From positions 504,882,109 to 504,946,108 of the forward strand of contig NC_064614.1 of assembly GCF_023898315.1 (NCBI RefSeq): a DNA stretch of 64,000 bases, written 5' to 3'. Numbering within the stretch: position 1 is the first letter of the stretch; the number at the start of each line of letters is the position of its first letter. The notes under the pieces were generated by a model. That model did no database searches and had not been told where the DNA came from. It saw nothing but the letters and a program-made list of their open reading frames with translations. The translations under genes were made by a program, and so were the position numbers. Source of the stretch: Schistocerca nitens (lineage: Eukaryota; Arthropoda; Insecta; Orthoptera; Acrididae). Shown here piece after piece: positions 43,010-55,115 of the stretch.

Positions 43010-43450
43010 TTGATTGTGGCGTGTACGAGCCGAGGGGAGCGTGCCGGCGCTGACAGCGTCAGTCCGAGCGGGCGGACTGTGGGTGAGGCGACGGCCGAAG
43101 CGTGTGCTACGGAGTTGCCTAATCCACGGCGCAGAGGGGGACGGCGCAAGTGGGCGGCGGCTGTAAGGCCCGCGGCGACGGCTGTGGGGGAGGGAAGCTA
43201 AGGACGGACCAATTAGCAGAGCGCGATCAGCATGCTGGGTGCCTGGCGGGCGCCGCGCTTAACCGCGTTACCTGTCGCCGCGCCACGCTCCTGCAGCTGC
43301 GGCCGTACTCAATAACGGTTGGCCGCTCCGGCCAGGGGCTACAGCCTCGAGCCTCTAGGCTGCAGCCCGCAGCACAGACACTTGTCTCTCGCTCCACGCA
43401 ACACTCCGCGGACACCAGCACCTTCGTACGGTCTCCGTCGCGGCATGTTT
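43010..43450. other. GC- and CpG-rich island
   Basis: Dense CpG with gcgggcgccgcgc and ggcggcggc blocks and bounded by AT-rich DNA. It could be a promoter or first exon. The ORFs (42950-43201 and 43150-43461) have no recognisable domain, and I see no splice or TATA evidence. Confidence 0.45.
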
Positions 43451-43580
43451 ATCTCAGATAGTGAAGCACTTGCATCCAGGCCTTGACTGGTCGTTTTTTG
43501 TGTTATTAATTTTCGTTTACCTTTAAGACCTCTGTTAAGATCGTATCTTTTGTCTATAACATGCTCCATTACAATATATA

Positions 43581-44934
43581 TACTACTGGCCATTAAAATT
43601 ACTACACCAAGAAGATATGCAGATGATAAACGGGTATTCATTGGACAAATATATTATACTAGAACTGACATGTGATTACATTTTCACGCAATTTGGGTGC
43701 ATAGATCCTGAGAAATCAGTACCAAGACAAACCACCTCTGGCCGTAATAACGGCCTTGATACGCCTGGGCATTGAGTCAAACAGAGCTTGGATGGCGTGT
43801 ACAGGGACAGCTGCCCATGCACCTTCAACACGATACCACAGTTCATCAAGAGTAGTGACTGGCGTATTGTGACGAGCCAGTTGCTCGGCCACCATTGACC
43901 AGACGTTTTCAGTTGGTGAGAGATCTGGAGAATGTGCAGGCCAGGGCAGCAGTCGAACATTTTCTGTATCCAGAAAGGCCCGCACAGGACCTGCAACATG
44001 CGATCGTGCATTATCCTGCTGAAATGTAGGGTTTCACAGGGATCGAATGAAGGCTAGAGCCACGGGTCGTAACACATCTGAAATATAACGTCCACTGTTC
44101 AATGCGAACAAGAGATGACCGAGACGTGTAACCAATGGCACCCCATACCATCACGCCGGGTGATACGCCGGTATGGCGATGACGAATACTCTCTTCCAAT
44201 GTGCGTTCACCGCAATGTCGCCAAACACGGATGCGAGCATCATGATGCTGTAAACAGAACCTGGATTCATCCGAAAAAATGACGTTTTGCCATTCGTGCA
44301 CGCAGGTTCGCCGTTGAGTACACCATCGCAGGCGCTCCTGTCAGTGATGCAGCGTCAAGGGTAACCGCAGCCATGGCCTCCGAGCTGATAGTCCATGCTG
44401 CTGCAAACGTCGTCGAACTGTTCGTTCAGATGGTTGTTGTCTTGCAAACGTCCCATCTGTTGACTCAGGGATCGAGACGAGGCTGCACGATGCGTTAAGC
44501 CATCTGTCATCTCGACTGAAAGTGATACGAGGCCGTTGGGATCCAGCACGGCGTTCCGTATTATCCTCCTGAACCTACCGATTCCATATTCTGCTAACAG
44601 TCATTGAATCTCGACCAACGCGAGCAGCAATGTCGCGATACGATAAATCGCAATCGCAATAGGCTACAATCCCACGTTTATCAAAGTCGGAAACGTGATG
44701 GTACGCATTTATCCTCCTTACACAAAGCATCACAACAACGTTTCACCAGGCAACCCCGGTCAACTGCTGTTTGTGTATGAGAAATCAGTTAGAAACTTTC
44801 CTCATGTCAGCCACCGGTGCCAACGTTGTGTGAATGCTCTGAAAAGCTTATCGTTTGCATATCACAGAATCTTCTTCCTGTCGGTTAGATTTCGCGTCTG
44901 TAGCACTTCATCTTCGTGGTGTAGCAAGAATTTC
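43581..44934 (-). mobile_element. Tc1-like transposon (family L), decayed
   Basis: The left terminal repeat is tactactggccattaaaatt... at a TATA site. The right terminal repeat (gtggtgtagcaagaattt) is present but lacks its outer part where the LINE fragment begins. The minus-strand transposase is split by frameshifts: VIFSDESRFCLQHHDARIRV (first D) and AHSPDLSPTENVWSMVAEQL (catalytic E). Ends with ARGGLSWY. Confidence 0.83.
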
Positions 44935-44937
44935 TAA

Positions 44938-45378
44938 AATCATTGGGGGAAGTGGCAACAAAACGACTATTCACACTGGTGTGTACAATGTATGAGTCTG
45001 GAAACATACCATCTGTCTTTCGGAAAAGCATCATCCACACTTTTCCGAAGATGGCAAGAGAGTTATCGCACAATCAGCTTAACAGCTCATGCATCCAAGT
45101 TGCTTACAAGAATAATATACAGAATAATGGAAAAGAAAACTGAGAATGCGCTAGATGATGATCCGTTTGGCTTCAGGAAAGGTAAAGGCGAGAGAGATGC
45201 AATTCTGACGTTGCTGTTAATAATGGAAGCAAGACTAAAGAGAAATCAAGACACGTTCATAGGATTTGTCGATCTGGAAAAAGCGTTCGACAGTGTAAAA
45301 TGGTGCAGGATGTTCAAAATTCTGAGGCTCAGGCTAATTGCTGTCATAATCCGGCTCAGCGTGAAGGGGTACCTTGTG
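44938..45378 (+). pseudogene. RTE-like LINE RT fragment (LINE-4x)
   Basis: Related to LINE-2x but distinct. Reads GEVATKRLFTLVCTMYESGN, RTISLTAHASKLLTRIIYRI, DDDPFGFRKGKGERDAIL and FIGFVDLEKAFDSVKWCRMF. It ends before the catalytic box. One frameshift near 45060. Confidence 0.75.
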
Positions 45379-45379
45379 T

Positions 45380-45605
45380 GACAGGACAGACGTCATTTCA
45401 GACCCCAGGAGTTTGTCAGCTGATTTAACCCATCTTGAGATCACTGTTCGTCAGAACGGATATAGTGAAAGATCAGACGTGCGTTGCGCTATCGACCAAC
45501 CGTACACCGGGTAAGTGATGATAATACCGAATTGGCACCAAGATCTACGGCCTTTCTGCCTTACAGTCGAAATATCGGCGGTTGTCGACAACGTCAACCG
45601 GCTTC
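45380..45605 (+). pseudogene. PLE RT-endonuclease linker fragment
   Basis: The plus patch DPRSLSADLTHLEITVRQNG then YSERSDVRCAIDQPYT aligns with the PLE-C block SEWQIQRALRQTT and its upstream ESLPQELEHLRTVFRKNGY. The next patch (APRSTAFLPYSRNIG) fits AFLPYTGALSGKIAR of PLE-C. It is directly joined to the LINE fragment. Confidence 0.6.
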
Positions 45606-45689
45606 ATTCACGTAAGTTATGTGAACTTTTGGTAACCATTGAAGGGGCGCTGAATACCCAACAGTGTTTGGAAACAATGGTAACCTGTT

Positions 45690-46620
45690 GTAATATCCTT
45701 TATGATCGCAGTATGTAATATATTATCTGAGCAGTGCAATTTGTTTATAATTTTTCGGGGAATTATATGGTTTTCCTGGTTTTAAGAAGATATTCATAGC
45801 TTTCTTGAGTTGATGTGGAACATTGCCTATCTACAACTTATCGATAAAAATGGCAAGGCACTTTCCTGAACAGTTACCAAAACGTTCGTAAAATTCGATA
45901 TGGGTACCATGAAACCAGAGGCTTTTACTAATTTCACTTCCTGAAGATCTGTTGTGATTTCTTCCACTCTGAAGAGAACCGAGTTGTTGCTTTCTGTGTT
46001 GCAGGCTGCTTTGACGGTCTTCAGCTCTTCACTACTCTTCACTGTACGTCCTCTATCTCATTGGAGCTCTTGAAGTGGACACACTATGATTACTGACTTC
46101 ATATGGTGGTATAGAGGCGCGCACTTTTTCCAGTGAGCTACAGCGCACTAGCTTTCTCAGAAAGGAATAAGTTTTTCTGCTTTACTTTTTAAAATCCAAG
46201 TCTTCAATGGGCTCGACGCACGTTTCGCGTCTCGCAGCATCGATGTTGTGAAGTAATTCATCTGCTATCTCGAGGTCCCCTCTCCTACAAGATCTCACAT
46301 TCGACAGTCCACTCGGAAATGTATTCCTTCTGGTAGAATCTTGAATGACGTTTTTGCTTTACTGATAACCTCCCCAATAAACCTCTGGTAGTTCTTACCT
46401 GGATGAGATTCCATCTTATGCATTCGTAAAAAATATAGAGAATGCCTGCCAGTCAGCTTCCTTAAAATTCCATCTAGGTCGACTGATGCCAAATTCATGC
46501 TAGCTATGTAGGAAATCCGGTGGACTTCGAGTATTGCTACTACTAACTGGATATTACTTTTGCAGGTCACAAAATAAAAGTCAGATTTGTACCCCTGCTG
46601 CCGATCTGAACGTACCTAGA
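45690..46620 (-). pseudogene. LINE fragment, fifth type (endonuclease-RT linker and RT start)
   Basis: Minus strand: RDAR, then HQLKKAMNIFLKPGKPYNSP (the start of RT motif 0/1, like IPxxLKxAxxIxLxKPGK), SVLFRVEEITTDLQEVKLVK and a long upstream frame at 46295-46570. The reading frames shift. Clade not assigned. Confidence 0.5.
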
Positions 46621-46987
46621 TCGTTAGCGTGAGACACAAGGTCTATGCAGTGCTGCTCAGATCAGTCATCTACAGCATTTTTACTGTCATAGTTTTCTTT
46701 TTACTTCTAACGCTGGTGATATGTGTTCAAGTCAGTCATGCTAGTTCGCATCCGTAGTAGAATATTGCAGATTCACCCTGGATAACGCTTTATGCATAAC
46801 CAGTGCCAAGCAATCATTGAGATTTCCTGACGCTTACATCACATATCTCGGCATTTCAATACAAGCTGAATCGTTATACATCATAAAATCATAAATTTAC
46901 TGTCCAGTTTCCTTCCGCATCGTTTAACTATATCGTCACTGCAGCACAAGGGTTTTTTACTGACGCTGATCTCAGTTGAGGTTACTA
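46621..46987. other. No gene recognised
   Basis: Unrecognised sequence of about 370 bp. Confidence 0.4.
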
Positions 46988-47700
46988 TAAAGGGCAGTCA
47001 AATTAAAACGAGGCAGATGGAGAAAAGTAAGTAAACCGTTAAAAGAAATCACCATAACCATTAACGCATTTATCTCACTGTGAGACAAGATGGTCAGTGC
47101 CTGCATGGAAAAATATATGTGGTTACCTATCATGATTGTACCCACGTGTGCCCCTCTTAGTCCTAAACAAATCGGGACTGTCTTTCTTCAGGAAGTCGCA
47201 TGCTGAGAGATTGGAACTGTGTGGGGCATCTGTAAGGGCTCCCCAGCGAAGCTACTACAACGTATGCAACACAGCCTTGGCAAGATGTCGGTGGGATCAC
47301 ATGTTGCTAAGGTTCTTTCGACTACACTGAAAAAAATGCGTAGGGCGGACCCACATGTTGCCGATATTTTCGCGATTACGCTGCAGAAATTTCGCAGGAA
47401 AGACCTTACACGTCCTGCTTACTGTCTCGATTTGTTCTCGTGCCAATTCCTTAGTTTTGATACCCTGAAGAAAGATATCGGACACCGTCGATTTGCTTCG
47501 GACGAAGAGGTGCACGATTGTGCACAATCATGATTCCGTAGTCAATCGCGAACATTTTTCCATTAAGATATTGGCAGTCTTGTCTCACAGTGGGATAAAT
47601 ATGAAGTCTATTCGAAGCTGCAAATTTTTTGACACAGCCCTCAGTAGCTATGCAACGGTGTACATAACAGTTCACAAGGATTGTTCTGCACCAATTGTCA
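46988..47700 (+). pseudogene. mariner-like element, decayed and deleted
   Basis: Begins aagggcagtcaaattaaaac, a likely left terminal repeat. The C-terminal transposase block TRPAYCLDLFSCQFLSFDTL, KKDIGHRRFASDEEVHDCAQ and SLVSQWDKY follows the usual order (PPYSPDLaPsDfhLF..lk..l.g.rF.sdeEv). The third catalytic D is lost. No right terminal repeat found. Confidence 0.6.
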
Positions 47701-47975
47701 TTTAGCGAGAAAGACCTTAACTCAACTGATAAATCAGTCGCTAATCAAATCAGCACATGTTACTTTTCACAGTATAAACTTTATTTCTGCAAAAGCCACC
47801 TCGGCGCGTTCAATAGCTCCATTCTCGTTTACAATTGTTTTATTTCATCCATTTTTTACTTTCTGTAATTCTCAGATTTCTTGCTGTTTCACACTTGCGT
47901 GTACGCGTCCAACCTCCATGCAACCTGACGTTCGACTCTCTGCAGAAGGGATGAAAGCTGTTTGTTGTGATTTGC

Positions 47976-48165
47976 GCCGGCCGGAGTGGCCAAGCGGTTC
48001 TAGGCGCTACAGTCTGGAACCGCGCGACCGCTACGGTCGCAGGTTCGAATCCTGCCTCGGGCATGGATGTGTGTGATGTCCTTAGGTTAGTTAGGTTTAA
48101 GTAGTTCTAAGTTCTAGGGGACTGATGACCTCAGCAGTTAAGTCCCATAGTGCTCAGAGCCATTT
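47976..48165 (+). mobile_element. SINE, family S1, copy 13
   Basis: Close to consensus, with the longest duplication here, 15 bp (tttgttgtgatttgc), at 47961-47975 and 48166-48180. Probably one of the youngest copies. Confidence 0.94.
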
Positions 48166-48180
48166 TTTGTTGTGATTTGC

Positions 48181-48973
48181 AGACTTCCATGTAGCATGTC
48201 TTCGATTTCTTTTACTCGCAAACAATCTTTGCTACTATATCTGCGTCCACTCGTCGATTATCGACTATCCGTGAAGTCGATTTAGCTTCTGTTGCACTGT
48301 TTAGCCTTCGTTAAGATGAGAATTAAAGGCGCGATCACTGTATACATAGCTTAAAGTTTGGAAGAAACGAAGCTTCTTTCATTGTATTCTATTCGACTCT
48401 CTTCTGGCCTGTTGGTGTGCATTTTGCTTGTGTGTGTATAGTGTATAATGTATAGTAGTAGTAAGCATGGACGCTTTGAATTGCACTGAGAAAGAGGGAG
48501 ATGTATGAAAGTAGCCTTGAACTAGGAGACATGACGTTGTACTAAGAAATGCATACAATATTTATCCATGTGTTTATTCTGGCAGACAATATTTTTTCTA
48601 TGATTACAAACTTGCCGAGCCATGTTGGAAAATGAATTTCCTGGAGTACTGATGCAGTATGAAAGCAGAATGGAACTAACGGTTACAATTACTATGAGGT
48701 AGTTTCCATTCTCTTTACACAGTTTATTTGATCTGTCTATCGAACTGAGCAAACAGTTCTTTCATTCACCAAAGGCTTCTTGCACATTTTTAGTTTCCCA
48801 ACTATTCTGTGGGTGAAGTGTTTGTCTGATTGTCTCTGTGGGTACCACGTGGTTTTTGTGTTATAAACAATGATGTTACGTGCTTAAGTATTTGTATCTT
48901 GTGGTTTTTCCATACTCAGTCGTTGCTCCAAATATCTTGCATTTAGTTACACGTCGTATATAAAAGTATATTC
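48181..48973. other. No gene recognised
   Basis: AT-rich DNA between two S1 SINEs, with no motif-bearing ORF. Confidence 0.5.
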
Positions 48974-48987
48974 TTTGTAAAGTTTTT

Positions 48988-49177
48988 TTGCCGGCCGGTG
49001 TGGCCGTGCGGTTCTAGGCGCTTCAGTCTGGAAGCGCGTGACCGCTACGGTCGCAGGTTCGAATCCTGCCTCGGGCATGGATGTGTGTGATGTCCTTAGG
49101 TTAGTTAGGTTTAATTAGTTCTAAGTTCTAGGCGACTGATGACCTCAGAAGTCAAATCGCATAGTGCTCAGAGCCAT
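48988..49177 (+). mobile_element. SINE, family S1, copy 14
   Basis: It has a 14-bp duplication (tttgtaaagttttt) at 48974-48987 and 49178-49191. Confidence 0.94.
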
Positions 49178-49191
49178 TTTGTAAAGTTTTT

Positions 49192-49984
49192 CCTTGAAAG
49201 ATATGAGGCTAAGTGCAGTTGTATCGTGCAGTAAGGACACGTAATTAATATTTTGTGTCATCAGCATTACAGTTATTTCATTGAGAATAGTTCTCTCAGT
49301 ACCTAGGTTCTTCAAAAGTGGACGGTTACTTGCGATATTCTAGTAGATTTTTTTCAGATTCCAGGAGGTATGTTGAACCCGAGAACTTTGGATCAGCAAT
49401 GGTAGTGCCATGTTCGAAGAAATGTTTTCTAACAGTCTTCCACTCTTAGCTTCGCTATAAAAAGATGTCCTGGATTACGAGTGAGACCCAAGAATGTTCC
49501 TCGCACTTTCTTTCCCTGTTGGGTTTAATATAGGACCTGTTTAGAGGATCTCGTGTTAGCTTCTGAGACAGGAAAATCCTGTACTATTAAGTATTAAATA
49601 ATTTGAAATGCTTAATTAACCATCTGGCGAAGTAAGTTTGGCTGTGGTCAAATTTTTCATGAAATCATATTGCGTCGTAAAATTATTTTACGGGTTAAGT
49701 ACATGGAGAAACGAGGGGATTTTCATCAGGTCAAGATTCTGTGGGGTTTCTCAGACCCACTGAGTTCATTTTACCAAGCACAGACAGCTCGTAGGGTAGT
49801 TACATCATTCTGTTAACTGCTGTTTACCAAAATCCGAAAACAGCATAAACGGAAACTGCCAGTAGTATTAATAGTAAGTAGCAAATACAAGAAAAATAAA
49901 AAACTGATACCTCACCATAAAGCAGATGTAAGGCATACTCACGATATAAAATGATCCTTTAAAATCTTGTCGCCAAAGACAGTC
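49192..49984. other. No gene recognised
   Basis: AT-rich DNA before the GC-rich island. Confidence 0.5.
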
Positions 49985-50225
49985 GTGTAAGAGCCCGACA
50001 GCGGAGGAGCACCTGTACACAGCAGAGCCTCCGGGACGCTGCCAGCGACTCCATTGTTAACCAGCAGCAACAGCGAGCGCCGGCAGAGTTAATTCCCGCT
50101 GTGCAGACCGCGCCGCTTCCGCGCGAGCGCTCCCCGCGGAGAACTGCTTTCCAGCCAGATGTGAGGCGAGCGGCATTAGAGACGCGGCGGTGAGCGTCAG
50201 CTGCGCCGGCTGTCCCCCAACTAAT
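49985..50225. other. GC- and CpG-rich island
   Basis: About 240 bp with dense CpG (ccgcgccgcttccgcgcg) and sharp edges. No ORF with motif. Similar in character to the islands at 14700 and 43010, but I cannot align them by eye. Confidence 0.45.
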
Positions 50226-50567
50226 TTCCTGTGTGCGTGTGCAACACGCTGCCGACAGCTATTCGGCGGCCAGGGTACACCGCCACTAACTGTAATTTCA
50301 TGAGTTGAACGTGCTTAACTATGTTTGTTATTCCTGTTGATGTAATTTCTGATTCTACTATCACAACTGCAGTGTCTCCCGCGAAGAACGTAAAGGAGCA
50401 AACACATCGCACTGGCACTTAAGAACTTGAGCTCTCTCTGCTGTTGTTTATGAAGTCAAAAGTCCTTGGCATTTGGTACTGTTTCTTTCTTCCCGCATTG
50501 CCGGGGTCGAAACGTCGAATTCAAAGACTGTACAAAGAATGAGGTGGTTCCAAAATGCAAATTATTA
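50226..50567. other. No gene recognised
   Basis: Unrecognised sequence with short ORFs. Confidence 0.4.
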
Positions 50568-50577
50568 ACTTCAAATG

Positions 50578-50810
50578 TCCGCCCCCCGGTAGCTGAGTGG
50601 TCAGTGCGACAGAATGTCAATCCTACGGGCCCGGTTCGATTCCCGACTGGGCCGGAGATTTTCTCCGCTCAGGGACTGGTGTTGTCCTAATCATCATCAT
50701 TTCATCCCCATCGACGCGCAAGTCACCGAAATGGCGTCAAATCGAAACACTTGCACCCGGCGAACGGTCTACGCGACGGGAGGTTCTAGTCACACGACAT
50801 TTGCATTTTT
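50578..50810 (+). mobile_element. SINE, family S3 (tRNA-derived)
   Basis: The head ggtagctgagtggtcagtgc (A-box region) and ccggttcgattcccg (B box) are tRNA-like and unlike S1 and S2. The body contains aatcatcatcatttcatccc. It has a 10-bp duplication (acttcaaatg) at 50568-50577 and 50811-50820. Confidence 0.85.
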
Positions 50811-50820
50811 ACTTCAAATG

Positions 50821-51359
50821 GCAATGCACTCGCCACACCTCGATGATACTTTCATAGTTTACAAATTATTAAGAAGTTTTGGGGCTTAGTGTCCTGTGTA
50901 CAACGAGTTCATTAGAAACGAAAATGAAGTTCGTGTATCACAATGATGGAGAACGAAATCGGTTGTGTTTTTATGAAAGGAACCATCCAGCCATTCGCTG
51001 TAAAATATGTATGTGAACAATGAAAGCCCTCTACTGGACGGCCGGATGCTAGTCCAGTCGCTTGACAAATATACCTGTTCTCTCGGTCGCCTGTTTGCAG
51101 CTACAGGGTCAAAATAAATGTTGCAGATTGGTTTGTCAATACTGGACAGAATAGAAAAGATAACCGATTTTATCTATCAGATACAGTCATAAAATAACAA
51201 AAATAAATAAGATAAAAATATTTCCACTTTACCAACACAAAGAAAAAAAATCTTACCAAAGATTACACCGTAAACGCAACAGTTTCTTCTCAGTGTTTGC
51301 ATAACACATTGTTTATGAACTAATTGACCCTCCTCGTAACTGAACACACTTTGAACGCA
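50821..51359. other. No gene recognised
   Basis: AT-rich sequence; the right part may belong to the following Tc1-like relic. Confidence 0.4.
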
Positions 51360-52345
51360 ATTAGGCATACTCCTTAACAAATTGTCCAGATATCTTTGGG
51401 ATATTGTCTCATTGCTCCATAGCGACCTCTGTGATACTGTGTCTGGTGGGAAGGGAAGATAGTAAACCGCTCAAACCGCTCGCTTTAGCATGGTTCCTCC
51501 ATTCTCGATGCTAATGAGATCTGGAGAATATGGAGGGCATTCCATCTGACTGATTGTACGCTCCACTAGGAAGATAGCAAAAGAGTGTGACGGTGCGGAC
51601 GTGCATTGAGGCCCATCAGCGTGAATTCTGCTGCAGTATGTTCACCAAATGGAGTCACAATGCGTGCAGAGATGTCGTGCCAGTACTTTACACATGATAC
51701 ATTATTCTACCCCAAAACATGACTGAATTGCCTTGATAAGGGTGGTGGTCTACGATACATTTACTGTGTAAACGTTGTCGTCGTTGCATCCGCACACGAG
51801 TATCACTGTTGCCAGGCTGGAGACTGATACTGGTCTCGCCAGGAATGAGTGTTGTGTCCCCCTGGTGCCTAGTCCTCAAAGATTGGTTTCGTGCCTATGC
51901 GACACGAAACCTTCGCTGAGGCCGATTTAGAATAGGAGCCCTGAGAGGTCTTGCGGCACATAAACCCCGTTTGTGTCGACACTAGCATTGCTGTAACCGT
52001 TCGGAACTGCCACCGCAGACGTGCAGCATTTTGTGCAGAGTTTCTCTCTACACTCAGATATCGCCCTCTCCACTTGTTTCTCTTCCGCGGCCACTTCTGT
52101 GCCAATATACAACTGATCCTGTCGCTAGAAACTTGATCCAAATTCCAGAGACATCACTCTGACTCCAGCGATATTCGCTGTGGCGTCCACCTGTCTGATT
52201 CCATTAGAGTGACTGTACGGAGCCTCTGATCCTATGTTACTGTTGTCCGAACCATCCTGAAGCAACACAACTTTCGTAATGACACGCACACAAGTACTGC
52301 AGTGTTTACGGGTGACACGGTTCCCATAGACTACACCAACCACCC
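51360..52345 (-). pseudogene. Tc1-like transposase, heavily decayed
   Basis: Minus strand. The block NSDTRVRMQRRQRLHSKCIV then HHPYQGNSVMFWGRIMYH fits the region around GGxxVMVWGxI. Farther on, ECPPYSPDLISIENGGTMLK holds the catalytic E in another frame. The N-terminal part (NIAGVRVMSLEFGSSF...) is too worn to assign. No clear terminal repeats. Confidence 0.62.
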
Positions 52346-52860
52346 CTCATGATTTAAATGGACTGTTTCCACTAGAATTACATTACAAACAAACCAAAGT
52401 AGTGACATCGTAAAATATTTCTGGATCACATCGTTCAATATTAAAGTTTCGGCAACAGGCAACATTTATTTTGACCACTGCATTTGCCAACATCGTAGCA
52501 CCACAGTTTATATGGCAACATGTACTGAGGTGTATGTTGCCGAATTATGGTGTCTGCTGTTTAGAACTGTTGTCTCGAACGGCTGTCGTGCCGAGGAAAC
52601 AGATTTCAAGAAATTCTATGAGGTCCTACAACTCAGTGTACCAAATTTTGTCGAATATTTTGCTTCCTATGAAGAATATCATGGTGGAACAGGTGGTTTG
52701 CCGATTCAGGATTAATCGTGAGGAAACGCAGCACAAGTATTTAAGAGACCTGGAAGCAATTCCCGATCAAAGCAAAAATGTTGATTTATATTTTCCGTGA
52801 CCATTTAAAGCTTACACTAGTTTGGTTAGTCCACTGTGCCCATGGATGATCTCTTCTCTG
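52346..52860. other. Unrecognised; two overlapping ORFs
   Basis: ORFs 52471-52800 (109 residues) and 52512-52715 (67 residues) lie in different frames with no known motif. Possibly a transposon scrap. Confidence 0.35.
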
Positions 52861-52989
52861 ATCTTATCAAACCTGAATAACAGTCCGTCTCGATGACATT
52901 TGCTTTATAGGTAACACATATTTCTTACCTACTGACACATTGAAGCATTTGATACTCTCCTCGGGTTTGCTTCCAGACACTAAAATCAA

Positions 52990-54048
52990 AGTGATTCGAT
53001 ATTTTGGCGATCCATCTGTACGCCATCTCGAGGAGAATGCTGCTGCAGCTGCTGCTGTTGCTGAGTTCCGCTGAAAACATGCCAGGCCTGAAACTCGTCG
53101 TCCTCTACATGCATCCGTACCGTACGCGGCGCTGCGCCGTCCGCCATAGATGCTGCCCCCCAAGACTGGGCTGGTGGCGCCGCCCTTAGTACAACATCAA
53201 CGATAAATCACACTCAAAGACTGTTTTCGAACGCTCGGGCTAGCTGCACCGAAGAACGTTATGTATAATACAGGGTTCCACGTCCTGTTGAGAGGAAAAC
53301 CATCGCCACTGTTAATCAAACAGTCTGCCAACCGAATTTCAGTCGCATCTTTATAAACACTTTTCCAAAAACCGAAATTACAGACAACTATCACAGTCAC
53401 GTCAAATTTCATCCCATGTGCATCGTTTAGGCAGTAGTCTACCACCGGCAATTTTTCAGGTTGTAACCTCGTGTGACGTGATGTTCCATGCACGTGTCCT
53501 GAATTGTGCGAATCGAACGGCTGATGTAAGAATTTCCACTACGAGACGGAATTTTATGTATGCCAAGCTTCCTAAGTTCCAAATAATCCTTCAAGTAGCC
53601 GAGCAGTGCCCTAATCTTGGAAGGAGAACGGGACACAATCTTAATGTTAAAACTCCCAACATAATGAATAAAGGCCACACGTGTATGCTCCTTTTCACGC
53701 ACTTATGGGGGTGATCCAAACTCCATAGCACGACAAACCTGCTTCTCAGAGTATCCATTTTCCTTAAACACAGCCACCAATGTGTAAGTTCTTGGGTAAA
53801 ACTGTCCGTTTTGGAATTTGCGTATACTCTGCGTACCAAAGTCTTACGGACGCCATTGCGTAGGTACGATGAATGGCTACTCTTAGCATGCAGACACCGA
53901 TCGTTGTTTGTCGGCTTTTGTAAATCATGAAGTCCAAAAATGGAAGCCTCCAATCGCTTTCGATCTCCATGGTAAATTTAATTTTGGGATGAAGACATTT
54001 GAAGGTGTCCAAGTATGCATGCGCCATGTACGGAAACGGAGGCCTATT
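52990..54048 (-). pseudogene. Penelope-like element, fourth type, decayed
   Basis: Minus strand. The RT C-terminal part reads LDTFKCLHPKIKFTMEIESD and RLPFLDFMI. Then ERHLHAKSSHSSYLRNGVRK-type sequence in another frame, GIHKIPSRSGNSYISRSIRT (GIY-YIG with YIS) and KFDVTVIVVCNFGFWKSVYK, DATEIRLADCLINSG, the last block of PLE endonucleases. Many frame breaks. A decayed hammerhead follows at its 3' end (52995-53040). The 5' end is cut by a Tc1-like element. Confidence 0.72.
52995..53040 (-). ncRNA. Decayed hammerhead ribozyme
   Basis: Minus strand: CTCGAGA (two core changes from CTGANGA), stem II ggcg/cgcc, AAAA instead of GAAA, then TATC. It resembles the PLE-C motif (tggcg...tcgcc then aaatat). 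The broken core suggests it no longer cleaves. Confidence 0.5.
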
Positions 54049-55115
54049 CACTGAGGTGCAAAAGTCACGGGATACCTCTTAATACAGTGTCGCATCTTCT
54101 TTTTCCAGACGTAGTGCAGCAACTCGACGTGACATCGACTCAACCAGTCGTTGGAAATCCTCTGCAGAAACATTGACTCGTGCTGCCTAGATAGCCGTCC
54201 ATAATTGCGAAGGTATTGCCGATGCAGGATTTTGAACACGAACTGACCTCTCGATTAGTCTCATAAATGTTCGACAGGCGATCTGGGTGGCCAAATCATT
54301 CACTCGATTTGTCCAGAATGTTCTTCTAGCAAGTCGCAAATAATTTTGGCAGCATGACACGGCATATTGTCATCCATAAAACTTAGTCCATTAATAGCTG
54401 CAAATGGTCTCAAAGTAGCCAGACATAACCATTTCCAGTCAATTAACGGTTCACTTGGACCAGAGGACCCAGTCCATTCCATTTAAACACAGCCCACACC
54501 ATTGCAGAACCGTCACCAGCTTGCACAGTGTGTTGTTGACACCTTGGATCCAAGGCTTCGTGGGTCTACGCCACACTCGAATCCTACTCGAGTCCTATCG
54601 ACTCTTACAACTGAAATTGGGAGTCATCTGATCAGGCGACGGTTTTCCAGTCCTCTAGCGACCGATCGATATGGCCACGAGCCTAGGAGAGGCGCTACAG
54701 GCGATGTTCTAACGGACACACTCCTCATATGTCCCACATTGATTTATGCGGTTATTTGACGCAGTGTTACTTTTCTGTTAGCACTGACAACTCTATGCAC
54801 ACGCCGCTACTCTCAGTCGTTAAGTGGAGGCCATTGGTGACTGCGTTGTCCGTGGTGAGAGGTAATGGCTGTAATTTGGTATTTCGGCAGTCTTGACATT
54901 ATGAATCCCGGAATATTGAAATCGCTAACTATTTCCGAAATGGTATGTTCAATGCGTCCGACTCCATCTACCACTCCGTGTTCAATGTCTGTTAATTCCT
55001 ACCGTGCGGCCATAATTCAGTCGGCAGTCTTTGCACGTGAACTGCCTGAGTACAAATGGCTGCTCCGATAATGAATTGCCCTTTGATACCTTGTGTTCTT
55101 GATACTACCGCAACC
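54049..55115 (-). pseudogene. Tc1-like transposon (family K), copy 3
   Basis: The left end carries the terminal repeat cactgaggtgcaaaagtcac. The sequence is co-linear with family K across about 1.07 kb, including the region near GPSGPLVQ and the 5' untranslated region (ctttgataccttgtgttc). It is too frameshifted for a long ORF. The last 40 bp or so of the right terminal repeat are missing where LINE-2x copy c begins. Confidence 0.75.

Noticed and set aside
42950-43461. Arg/Gly/Ala-rich ORFs in the GC-rich island as a protein gene
   Set aside because: Composition follows from GC content; there is no domain and the frames overlap.
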